64,000 nucleotides of DNA. It comes from an uncultured Muribaculaceae bacterium (lineage in GTDB: Bacteria > Bacteroidota > Bacteroidia > Bacteroidales > Muribaculaceae). The position numbers and the translations under genes are program-made. Shown here one piece after another: positions 17,451 through 25,478 of this stretch. Numbering within the stretch: the stretch's first letter is position 1; each line of letters opens with the position of its first letter. The notes beneath the pieces are model-generated. The model was not told the DNA's origin. It worked only from the letters and a program-made list of their open reading frames with translations, and searched no databases. Location of the stretch: positions 20,711 to 84,710 of the forward strand of contig CAJTJV010000009.1 in NCBI GenBank assembly GCA_910576775.1. The letters run 5' to 3'.

Positions 17451-19589
17451 ATGAGCGGCAATTTTAACAGGTTTTTATTAGCAGCGCTTTTGTTGTGTGC
17501 TATTTGTGCGCAGGCGGTTCCGATAGAGCGCACCAGAAGGCATCTTATCGATAGTCTGGAGGTGCGTCTGCAGGAAATCAATAATCCGGATGACAGCATA
17601 GTAACCCTATACAATATTTTCGATCTCAGTTCTGACGATGAAGCGCGGGTGTCGGCGCTTAACAAATTGTATCTCACAGCAAAGGAACATGGTCGAGAGA
17701 TCGTTCAGAACGACGCCCTCAAGCATCTGGCGCGCGTCTATCAGGAAAACGACAGCGTTCTTGGGCTGATAGAGACCGAACTTAACTCTTTCGGCGACAG
17801 CGACCGCAACAAAGAAGCTATGCTTTTTGTGAGGATGCTCAGGGCCAGAAATCTTATGGCCGGTGATACTCCCGATATGGAGATGGCGCGTATGAATGAG
17901 CTATCGGACAGGTATATACTGAATTCCAGTGATGACGAATATCTACAGACGGAACTGCTTTATGCGCTGTGCATCGCCATGGGGAAGACTACCCAGACTG
18001 AATTGTTAAAATACTACCTTAACCAGTTGCAGGCTAAGGTCGAGGGTATGAGGCTGCCTATGGGTACAGTCCGCGATCTGGTCTATAAAAGCGCGGCGCC
18101 AATTTTTACCAGGAACAGGCTATACAGCGACGCGATAGCTGTAGACAAAAAGAATCTCAACATTCTCGACTCTGTGACAACCTCGTATGCAGCCCATGGG
18201 CGTCCGTATCGCAATCTATATCCGAACCGCTATGCTGTGTACCGCCGCATGCTTGCCAACTATCGCGGCTTGCCGGAGGATGATGTCGAATTTTTTTATG
18301 CCAAGGTGCGTGAAGCTGCCGCTAACTCTCCTGTCGTAGCGGAAAGCATGAAGGCGGATGAAGATTGTGAGATATTCTATCGGATGGCGCGCAAGGAGTA
18401 TGCCAAAGCGTTGCCGGCTCTGAAGCGGCAGGTGGACAACCCGTTCCACCGACAGATCCGGCATCTGTTGCTGCGCGAGCTTGTCGGAGCTGCGGGTGCC
18501 GTGGGCGACAGTCATACGGAACTGATGGCAGCTCTGGATCTGAAGGATTACTATGAGAACAAGCTGAATATACGTTATGAAAAAGGCTTCCGGGAACTGC
18601 AGAGTATATACGATTTCAACGAACTGAAGAAGGAAGCTGCGCGTCAGGAGATTGAGGTTAAGGAACGTAATCTCCGCCTGAACAGGTGGATTCTTGGAAT
18701 TGTCGGAGGTGTGTGTCTGATGCTGGTTATAATGTTTGTGGTTATGTTGCGTCAGTACCGCCGCATCAAGCATCTTGCGGCAGAGCATCTGAGAACGACA
18801 GAAATTCTCCGTACGGAGCGTAACGATCTCAAACTTGTGCAGCAGGAGCTTATCAAGGCACGCGACAAGGCTTTTGAGTCGGAGAAACTTAAAACGGAGT
18901 TCACCAATATGATGAGCCATGAGGTGAAGGCGCCGCTTGCTGCCGTGCAGGAGTATTCGCGTCTTATTGTGGACTGTATTCCCGGCGAGCAGAAGAAATA
19001 TCTCGAACGTTTCGCTTACATAATCGAGCAGAATGTGCGGGCGCTCAACCGGCTTGTGTCGGATGTGCTTGACATGTCGTCGTTTGAATTCGGCACAATG
19101 ACTGTTTCCAAGTCGGTCGAGAGTATCGATAATATCTGTCTTGTAGCTATCGACAGCGTTTTCAATAACGGGAAAGCTACGTCGGATGATGTTAAGGTGG
19201 TCTATAACAGCCGTAAACAGCCGGATGCCACTGTTGTTACCGATATGGTGCGTGTCACGCAGGTGTTGATGAACCTTCTCAACAATGCCGACAAATTTAC
19301 AGAAAAGGGTACTATCTCGCTCGAATATGAGGTGGACGATGCCAATAATCAGGTGCGTTTTATTGTCAGTGATACAGGCATCGGTATTCCCGACGATTGC
19401 GAAGAGGTGATTTTTGAACGATATCGCAAGCTCAGCCCGCTTTCCAGAGGTCTGGGGCTTGGCCTGTATATCTCGCGCAAGATAGCCATTCTTCTCAAGG
19501 GAGATGTCCGTGTCGACACATCTTATCACGGAGGTGCCCGTTTTATTTTCACTATAATGAAGGAGGATTGGGCAGAGGGAGAAAATTAA
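17451..19589 (+). CDS. Sensor histidine kinase with periplasmic helical-repeat domain
   Basis: This 712-aa protein has a signal peptide or first membrane helix (RFLLAALLLCAICAQA), an about 390-residue TPR-like helical sensor region, one membrane helix (about 413-435) and a coiled coil. The HisKA box is MMSHEVKAPLA (His about 489) and the HATPase_c domain has NLLNNADKF, DTGIGIPDD and GLGLGLYIS. It is a classical membrane kinase that autophosphorylates and passes phosphate to a response regulator; no receiver gene is nearby. The start at 17451 is set because the ATG at 17415 lies upstream of the -7 element. The 3' end overlaps the TamA-like gene by 22 nt. Confidence 0.88.
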   Translation: MSGNFNRFLLAALLLCAICAQAVPIERTRRHLIDSLEVRLQEINNPDDSIVTLYNIFDLSSDDEARVSALNKLYLTAKEHGREIVQNDALKHLARVYQENDSVLGLIETELNSFGDSDRNKEAMLFVRMLRARNLMAGDTPDMEMARMNELSDRYILNSSDDEYLQTELLYALCIAMGKTTQTELLKYYLNQLQAKVEGMRLPMGTVRDLVYKSAAPIFTRNRLYSDAIAVDKKNLNILDSVTTSYAAHGRPYRNLYPNRYAVYRRMLANYRGLPEDDVEFFYAKVREAAANSPVVAESMKADEDCEIFYRMARKEYAKALPALKRQVDNPFHRQIRHLLLRELVGAAGAVGDSHTELMAALDLKDYYENKLNIRYEKGFRELQSIYDFNELKKEAARQEIEVKERNLRLNRWILGIVGGVCLMLVIMFVVMLRQYRRIKHLAAEHLRTTEILRTERNDLKLVQQELIKARDKAFESEKLKTEFTNMMSHEVKAPLAAVQEYSRLIVDCIPGEQKKYLERFAYIIEQNVRALNRLVSDVLDMSSFEFGTMTVSKSVESIDNICLVAIDSVFNNGKATSDDVKVVYNSRKQPDATVVTDMVRVTQVLMNLLNNADKFTEKGTISLEYEVDDANNQVRFIVSDTGIGIPDDCEEVIFERYRKLSPLSRGLGLGLYISRKIAILLKGDVRVDTSYHGGARFIFTIMKEDWAEGEN

Positions 19590-21925
19590 ACGTTAGGTGG
19601 TGCATTTTCGCCATTGCAGCTGTAGCCGCTCTTTGCGGTTGCAGTTCGGTGAAACATGTGCCTGACGGAAATTATCTGCTTGATGATGTACATATCACTG
19701 TCGATGACGGCAAGGATGTCGATACCCGGGAGCTTTTCAACTTTCTGCGCCAGACGCCTAACCACAAGGTGCTTGGCTTCGCCAAGCTGCAGCTTGCCAC
19801 ATACAGTCTGTCGGGACGCGACAGCACCAAATGGTACAACCGCTGGCTTCGCCGTGTGGGGGCGCCGCCTGTGATCTACGATCCTGCGCTTACAGAGGCT
19901 TCATGCCGTCAGTTGCGTCTTGCTCTGGTGAATAACGGGTATCTTGACGCTGAGGTGATTTCGGATACGGTGTCGGACGGCAAACGTATGGAGGTGAACT
20001 ATCTGATTACTGCCGGAGAGCCGCATAGGGTATCGGATGTGAGCTATAATATTCCTGACAGCGCCATCCGTAATATTGTAATGGCCGATACCGCAGGTTC
20101 TGCCGTGCGTCCGGGTATTCTTCTTGACCGCAATCTGCTCGACGGGGAGCGTGCGCGCATAACGCGCCTTTTACGGGATGCCGGATACTATGATTTCAAC
20201 CGCGAGCATATCAATTTCACCGCAGATACAGTTGCCGGCAGCAAGCAGACTGCGCTCACTCTGAATCTGCACAATCCCGACGGGCGCCATGGTCGCTCAG
20301 CCATTGCCGTGCTCGCCGACAGTCTCGGTTTCGATGCCTCGGAACATCACCGTTATATCATCCGCAATGTGACTTTCGCTATCGACAAAGCTGCTGTCAA
20401 CGACACTGTTCTCTATAACGGCCTCTATTTCATATATGGGAACGGCCATCGGTTGCTCAAGCCGAAGCTACTTGACGAGATGTGCTATATACAGCCCGGC
20501 AAACCTTATTCAGCCGCGGAGGTGGAACGTACATATGAAGCACTTGGCCGCCTGAGTATTATAAAATACATCAGCATAGAGATGATTCCTGTCGGCTCTA
20601 TAGATGAACTCGGGATGCTTGACGCTGTAATAAATCTTACCCGAAACAAAAAGCAGAGCGCGTCGCTCGAACTTGAGGGCACTAACTCCGAAGGCGATCT
20701 TGGTTTCGGTGTCGGGCTCACATACCAGCACCGCAATCTTGCCCATGGATCGGAATTGCTTACTGCAAAGATTCGCGGTTCATACGAGAGCCTTTCCGGC
20801 AATTTCGACGGACTTATCAACAAGCGCTACACGGAATTTGCCGGAGAGGTCGGCATTACCTTCCCGAAATTCGAGTGTCCGTTTCTCTCCAAGAGTTTCA
20901 AGCAGAGACGCCTTGCTTCGACAGAGTTTACTCTGTCGGCAAACTATCAGGAGCGTCCTGAATATACGCGTGTCATTTTCGGTACGGCCTGGAAATGGAA
21001 ATGGCAGCATATGCGTGACGGTTATCTGCGTCGCCAGTCGTATGATCTTATTGACATAAACTATGTGCGGTTGCCTCGGTCTACCATCAATTTCATCGAT
21101 TCCGTGGCTCCTTCCAATCCTCTGTTACGCTACAGCTACGAGGATCACTTTATCATGCGGATGGGTTATATCTACCATATCACCAACCGTCGTCAGCCTT
21201 CGGCCATGACTAATGCCCTGTCGGTACAACCGGTGGTTACAAGTCTGCGAGTGGCAGGCGAAATGGCAGGCAATCTTCTCTACGGTATTTCCAATGCTGT
21301 GGGACAGAAGAAATCGGACGGCGTCTACAAGATTCTCGGTATCCAGTATGCCCAGTATGTCAAAGGTGAGGTGGATTATACCTATACCCGCAATTTCGAT
21401 ACCCGCAACTCGATTGCCCTCCACGGAGGCTTCGGAATAGCTTATCCATATGGAAATTCGTCGATGGTGCCTTTTGAAAAGCGTTTCTACGCAGGTGGCG
21501 CCAACGGTGTCCGTGGCTGGGGTGTCCGTACTCTCGGCCCGGGATCCTATAATGCCAAGAATTCGGTTACCGACTTTATCAACCAGTGCGGCGATATCCG
21601 GCTTGATCTCTCGATAGAGTATCGTGCGAAGCTTTTCTGGGTGCTCGAAGGGGCTCTGTTCATTGATGCCGGCAATGTGTGGACTATCCGCGACTACGAA
21701 AATCAGCCCGGCGGTCTGTTCAAGTTCAATGAATTCTATAAGCAGATAGCGCTGGCCTATGGTGTCGGTCTGCGTCTGGATTTCACTTATTTTCTGTTGC
21801 GTCTCGACCTTGGCCTTAAAGCCCACAATCCGGCCATAGGCGAGGGGCAGGTGCGTTGGCCGATTCTCCATCCCAAATGGAGCCGCGACGCCAATTTCCA
21901 TTTCTCCGTGGGCTATCCTTTCTGA
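19568..21925 (+). CDS. TamA/BamA-like outer-membrane lipoprotein
   Basis: This 785-aa protein has a lipobox (ALCGC, Cys about 25), POTRA-like repeats to about residue 330 (including ALVNNGYLDAEV and TYEALGRLSIIKY) and an Omp85 C-terminal barrel containing FYAGGANGVRGWGVRTLGPG and ending FSVGYPF. Such proteins help insert or translocate outer-membrane proteins or lipids. The only in-frame start before the lipobox is TTG at 19568, which sits 1 nt after AGGAGG and overlaps the kinase gene by 22 nt, so translation is presumably coupled to the kinase. The HAD gene follows after 2 nt. Confidence 0.88.
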   Translation: MGRGRKLNVRWCIFAIAAVAALCGCSSVKHVPDGNYLLDDVHITVDDGKDVDTRELFNFLRQTPNHKVLGFAKLQLATYSLSGRDSTKWYNRWLRRVGAPPVIYDPALTEASCRQLRLALVNNGYLDAEVISDTVSDGKRMEVNYLITAGEPHRVSDVSYNIPDSAIRNIVMADTAGSAVRPGILLDRNLLDGERARITRLLRDAGYYDFNREHINFTADTVAGSKQTALTLNLHNPDGRHGRSAIAVLADSLGFDASEHHRYIIRNVTFAIDKAAVNDTVLYNGLYFIYGNGHRLLKPKLLDEMCYIQPGKPYSAAEVERTYEALGRLSIIKYISIEMIPVGSIDELGMLDAVINLTRNKKQSASLELEGTNSEGDLGFGVGLTYQHRNLAHGSELLTAKIRGSYESLSGNFDGLINKRYTEFAGEVGITFPKFECPFLSKSFKQRRLASTEFTLSANYQERPEYTRVIFGTAWKWKWQHMRDGYLRRQSYDLIDINYVRLPRSTINFIDSVAPSNPLLRYSYEDHFIMRMGYIYHITNRRQPSAMTNALSVQPVVTSLRVAGEMAGNLLYGISNAVGQKKSDGVYKILGIQYAQYVKGEVDYTYTRNFDTRNSIALHGGFGIAYPYGNSSMVPFEKRFYAGGANGVRGWGVRTLGPGSYNAKNSVTDFINQCGDIRLDLSIEYRAKLFWVLEGALFIDAGNVWTIRDYENQPGGLFKFNEFYKQIALAYGVGLRLDFTYFLLRLDLGLKAHNPAIGEGQVRWPILHPKWSRDANFHFSVGYPF

Positions 21926-21927
21926 TT

Positions 21928-22587
21928 ATGAAATCATATGTAATTTTCGATCTCGACGGAACACTTCTCAATACTATCGATGATCTTGCCGATGCTACCA
22001 ATCACGCTATGGCGCAGCTTGGATTTCCCACACATGGCCGCTGGGTATACCCGAATATGGTAGGTAATGGCGTTGCAAAGCTTATAGAGCGTGCTTTACC
22101 GGATGACGCCCGGTCGGAAAAGAATATCCGCGACGCTCTTGCCGCTTTCAGGAGTTACTACGACGACCATTGTACAGATGCCACGGTTCCATATCCCGGT
22201 ATTACGGAGCTTATTGCGGATCTTTCTGCAAAAGGGGTTAATCTGGCTGTGACGTCGAACAAATATGAGCTTGCCGTAACTAAAATCATTCATCACTATT
22301 TCCCGTCGGCCAATTTCCGTGCAGTCCTCGGCAATGTGGAGGGGCTGCCCCGCAAACCGGATCCTTCGATTGTATTCAAGGCGTTATCGATGTGCCCGAC
22401 ACCTAAATCTCAGGTGCTTTATGTGGGGGATTCGGGGGTGGATATGGAGACCGCACGCCGCGCGTGCGTGGAGTCGGTAGGCGTTACATGGGGCTTCAGA
22501 CCTATAACGGAGCTGAAACAGGCTTATGCGGACCATATAATTTCTACGCCGTCGCAGATAATAGACCTGCTCGGGGCGACCGATTGA
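21928..22587 (+). CDS. Phosphoglycolate phosphatase-like HAD hydrolase
   Basis: This 219-aa protein has motif I FDLDGTLLNTI at residue 6, a helical cap, motif II in VTSNKYELA, the motif III Lys in LPRKPDPS and motif IV YVGDSGVDMETA. It resembles Gph-type phosphatases that remove 2-phosphoglycolate or related small phosphates; the exact substrate is uncertain. The start ATG at 21928 follows the TamA-like stop by 2 nt. Its stop codon directly abuts the stop codon of the convergent DUF5106 gene, leaving no intergenic base. Confidence 0.88.
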   Translation: MKSYVIFDLDGTLLNTIDDLADATNHAMAQLGFPTHGRWVYPNMVGNGVAKLIERALPDDARSEKNIRDALAAFRSYYDDHCTDATVPYPGITELIADLSAKGVNLAVTSNKYELAVTKIIHHYFPSANFRAVLGNVEGLPRKPDPSIVFKALSMCPTPKSQVLYVGDSGVDMETARRACVESVGVTWGFRPITELKQAYADHIISTPSQIIDLLGATD

Positions 22588-23454
22588 CTACATACGCATA
22601 AGTGCGGTAACAATGTCGGGCAGCGGTGCGTCCTTCAGCAGAACCGTGCCATCCGGAGCCAAAAGATAGAATTCAGGGAACTCCGATATCATATAAAGCT
22701 CGTCGGTATCGATTTTGCCGTTGTCGCAGCCGTCAGTCCATGATTCCGGAAATATCGGTCGGCTCTCTTTCCAAGGTTCGAGTTCTCCGGGATTGATTGC
22801 GATAATGGCTGCCCGTCCCTGATCGATGCGTGTCGACAGCAAGTTGTCATGAGCCATTTCATCGGCAGCAGCATGGCAGATGTCGCAGTCGGGATCGTAG
22901 AAAAACAGGATTGTCGGCTTGCCGAGGCATTCATAAAGGCTTCGTTTGCAATTTTTCCGGTCTATAAAGGTGAAATCCGCGCATTTGGTTCCTTCCATGT
23001 TCTTTGCCGTCATCTCCAACAGCCATTGTGTGCGCACACTGTCCGGGGTGCCGGCTCTTAGCATCTCTTCGAGGAAGATTACAAACAATTTTTCGTCACG
23101 CATAGGCGATGCGGCATCGAAAAGATAGTTTTCGATAGTCTGCGCGAGTGCCGGGGCTGACGCTTTGTCGATTCCGGAGGCTTTGATTGCAGAGGCAAAG
23201 GCGCTGTGGCGCGCACTGTCGCCACTCATTATTGGGAAAACTGATAGAAAATTGGCGACATTCTGTGCCATGTATTCATCTTCGAGAGCCGTTGTGTCTG
23301 TAAAGTCCATGGCGTCCCAGAAATGGGCGCCTACATAGTCGGCGCGTGCGGCGGGGGTGCGCAGGTCGGAAGGAACTGCCGGTAATGGCAGTTCTTTAGC
23401 GGCGAGCGTTGCCGCAAGACACAGAAGGGCTACAGCCGGTAGGAATGCTTTCAT
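22588..23454 (-). CDS. DUF5106 thioredoxin-like exported protein
   Basis: This 288-aa protein has a signal peptide (MKAFLPAVALLCLAATLAA). The N-terminal part (about 25-150) is the helical DUF5106-type domain. The C-terminal part is a thioredoxin-like domain with ILFFYDPDCDICHAAADEM, whose CDIC is the redox pair, and the cis-proline region EFPEFYLLAPDGTV. A periplasmic thiol-disulfide or cytochrome-maturation-like redox role is inferred from the fold. It is monocistronic, with its own promoter, and terminates against the convergent HAD gene. Confidence 0.82.
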   Translation of the reverse strand: MKAFLPAVALLCLAATLAAKELPLPAVPSDLRTPAARADYVGAHFWDAMDFTDTTALEDEYMAQNVANFLSVFPIMSGDSARHSAFASAIKASGIDKASAPALAQTIENYLFDAASPMRDEKLFVIFLEEMLRAGTPDSVRTQWLLEMTAKNMEGTKCADFTFIDRKNCKRSLYECLGKPTILFFYDPDCDICHAAADEMAHDNLLSTRIDQGRAAIIAINPGELEPWKESRPIFPESWTDGCDNGKIDTDELYMISEFPEFYLLAPDGTVLLKDAPLPDIVTALMRM

Positions 23455-23476
23455 CTTCTACATGTTTATATTGTTG

Positions 23477-23507
23477 CAAATTTAGTATATATCTGATGAA
23501 TGCACAA
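23477..23507 (-). promoter_or_regulatory. Promoter for the DUF5106 gene
   Basis: On the minus strand TTG (23507-23505), 20 nt, then TAAATTTG (23484-23477), fitting the Bacteroidetes consensus and placed about 20 bp before the ATG. Confidence 0.6.
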
Positions 23508-23540
23508 GAAAAAACTCCGCCGGGGCGGCGGAGCTTTTTT
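23508..23540 (-). terminator. Intrinsic terminator of the phosphohexomutase gene
   Basis: CTCCGCC (23515-23521) pairs with GGCGGAG (23527-23533). On the minus strand the stem is followed by a T-run (plus-strand A-run at 23508-23514). A T-run on the plus side makes it potentially bidirectional. Confidence 0.8.
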
Positions 23541-23560
23541 GGTATGAAGGGGGTGTGTTA

Positions 23561-25309
23561 TCAGATTCCGAGATCTTTCTTGATGACTGAAATTTTGGCG
23601 ACCGCGTCGGCATTGCAACGGGCGTAGTCGTCGAGATCTTTCATCGTGTCGTGTACTTCGATATAGAATTTGATTTTGGGTTCAGTTCCGGACGGACGGA
23701 TGGAAATCTTTGTGTTATCTTCCGTGAAGAACTGTAGCACGTTCGAGGTGGTTGGGAAATCCATCTTTGTAACCTTTCCTGTGCGCAGGTCGGTGCAATT
23801 AAGATCAGCATAGTCTTTTACAATCACGATTGGGCTGCCGCCGAGCTGTTTGGGCGGATTGGCGCGGAAATCGACCATCATTTTCTGAATTTCTTCAGCA
23901 CCTGTCTTTCCGGGACGTACAACACTGATGCCCTCTTCGTGGCTGTAGCCGTTCTTTAGGTAGATTTCCTGAAGCATCTTGTTGAAATCGAGGCCACGGT
24001 CTTTTGCCCAGGCGCATATTTCAGCCATAAGCGAGATTGCGGACACAGAGTCTTTGTCGCGGCAGAAATCTTCTGCGAGGAAGCCGTAGCTTTCTTCACC
24101 GCCGCCGAGATAGCGTTCGGTGCCTTCGAGGTCGCGGATAACGTTTGCAATCCATTTGAATCCGGTGTAGCAGTCGAACATCTTTACGTTCTGGTTTTCT
24201 GCTATTGCTTTGATTGTTTCAGTGGTAACGATAGTCTTCACTACATATTCATTGCCTTTGAGCAGGCCGAGCTCGCGGTTGCGGAGCATGATGTAGTTCA
24301 TAAGAATCATCACAATCTGGTTGCCGTTGATAAGCTGGTATTCGCCGTTGTTGTCGCGGATTACACAGCCGATACGGTCGGCATCCGGATCGGAGGCCAC
24401 AACGAGATCCGCGCCTACTTCCTTGGCTTTTTCTATTGCCATGGCCATTGCGGAGGCATTCTCGGGATTGGGAGAGTCCACTGTGGGGAAACTGCCGTCG
24501 GGAATGTCCTGCTCGGGTACGTGAATGATGTTGCGGAAGCCGTAGTTGCGCAACGAATCTGGCACAAGTTTCACGCCGGTGCCGTGGATGGGAGTGTAGA
24601 CAATCTTTAAGTCTGCGTGACGTTTGATAACTTCCGGGTCGAGCGAGAGTGTCTTGATAGCGGCAAGGAATTTGTTGTCCATTTCTTCACCGATAATCTC
24701 GATAAGTTCCGGCTTGCCTTCGAATTTTATTTCTTTTGCGGATTTGATGCGGTTCACATGGTCGATGATATTCACATCGTGGGGCGCGATAATCTGTGCG
24801 CCATCGCTCCAGTAAGCTTTGTAGCCATTGTATTCCTTCGGATTGTGGCTGGCGGTGATGTTTACGCCGCTCTGGCATCCGAGCTGACGGATAGCAAAAG
24901 AAAGTTCGGGGGTCGGACGGAAAGAGTCGAAAAGATATACCTTGATGCCGTTGGCGGAGAATATGTTGGCAACGATTTCTGCGAATTTACGTGAATTGTG
25001 GCGAACGTCATGGCCTACAGCCACACTAATCTGAGGCATATCGGGGAATGCCTCGTGGAGATAGTTGGCGAGGCCCTGGGTGGCTGCGCCTACAGTGTAG
25101 ATGTTCATGCGGTTGCTACCTGCGCCCATTATGCCGCGCAGACCGCCGGTACCGAATTCAAGGTCTTTGTAGAACGACTCGATAAGTTCTGTTTTGTCGT
25201 CAGCCTCGAGCATGCGGCGAACTTCGGCTTTGGTCTCTTCATCATAGCCGTCGCCCAGCCATGACTGAGCCTTTACAGTTACCTGTTCAAGGAGTTTGTC
25301 GTTATTCAT
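23561..25309 (-). CDS. Phosphoglucomutase/phosphomannomutase
   Basis: This 582-aa alpha-D-phosphohexomutase interconverts hexose 1- and 6-phosphates. The phosphoserine loop is GVNITASHNPKEYNGYK (Ser about 150), metal-binding DPDADRIG, the sugar loop GGEESYGF and the phosphate site RPSGTEPKIKFY. The start at 25309 (MNNDKLLEQ) is chosen because upstream in-frame residues have no family resemblance and the promoter lies at 25350. The gene is monocistronic, between its own promoter and terminator, and divergent from the PorE-like gene. It may supply glucose-1-phosphate for the dTDP-sugar genes at 41.6 kb, which is inference. Confidence 0.93.
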   Translation of the reverse strand: MNNDKLLEQVTVKAQSWLGDGYDEETKAEVRRMLEADDKTELIESFYKDLEFGTGGLRGIMGAGSNRMNIYTVGAATQGLANYLHEAFPDMPQISVAVGHDVRHNSRKFAEIVANIFSANGIKVYLFDSFRPTPELSFAIRQLGCQSGVNITASHNPKEYNGYKAYWSDGAQIIAPHDVNIIDHVNRIKSAKEIKFEGKPELIEIIGEEMDNKFLAAIKTLSLDPEVIKRHADLKIVYTPIHGTGVKLVPDSLRNYGFRNIIHVPEQDIPDGSFPTVDSPNPENASAMAMAIEKAKEVGADLVVASDPDADRIGCVIRDNNGEYQLINGNQIVMILMNYIMLRNRELGLLKGNEYVVKTIVTTETIKAIAENQNVKMFDCYTGFKWIANVIRDLEGTERYLGGGEESYGFLAEDFCRDKDSVSAISLMAEICAWAKDRGLDFNKMLQEIYLKNGYSHEEGISVVRPGKTGAEEIQKMMVDFRANPPKQLGGSPIVIVKDYADLNCTDLRTGKVTKMDFPTTSNVLQFFTEDNTKISIRPSGTEPKIKFYIEVHDTMKDLDDYARCNADAVAKISVIKKDLGI

Positions 25310-25349
25310 TTTTGAGTCAGTTATGTTATGAGTATTTTTGTCGATATGG

Positions 25350-25381
25350 CAAAGGTAGACTTTTGCCATTAGATATACAAA
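25350..25381 (-). promoter_or_regulatory. Promoter for the phosphohexomutase gene
   Basis: On the minus strand TTTG (25381-25378), 20 nt, then TACCTTTG (25357-25350), an almost ideal Bacteroidetes promoter about 40 bp before the ATG. Confidence 0.75.
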
Positions 25382-25435
25382 TTTTTCAGGGCTTAAGTTT
25401 TGTGCTTTACTTACCAAAAACCGATGAAAAATAGC

Positions 25436-25443
25436 TAATTTTG
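25436..25443 (+). promoter_or_regulatory. Candidate -7 element for the PorE-like operon
   Basis: TAATTTTG lies 36 bp before the ATG at 25479. No good -33 TTTG is found at 19-20 nt, so confidence is moderate. Confidence 0.5.
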
Positions 25444-25478
25444 CAATAACGGACAGGCATTGCCGTTTTCTATTATAT

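Noticed and set aside
17153..17677. 174-codon minus-strand frame across the repeat cluster and kinase start
   Set aside because: It translates palindromic repeats and the antisense of the kinase N terminus; no independent evidence for a gene.
18216..19529. 437-codon minus-strand frame opposite the histidine kinase
   Set aside because: His- and Ile-rich shadow of a clear kinase with H, N and G boxes.
22585..22590. Abutting stop codons of the HAD and DUF5106 genes as a sign of a fusion or frameshift
   Set aside because: Both proteins end at family-typical positions; convergent genes with no spacer are unusual but not evidence of error.
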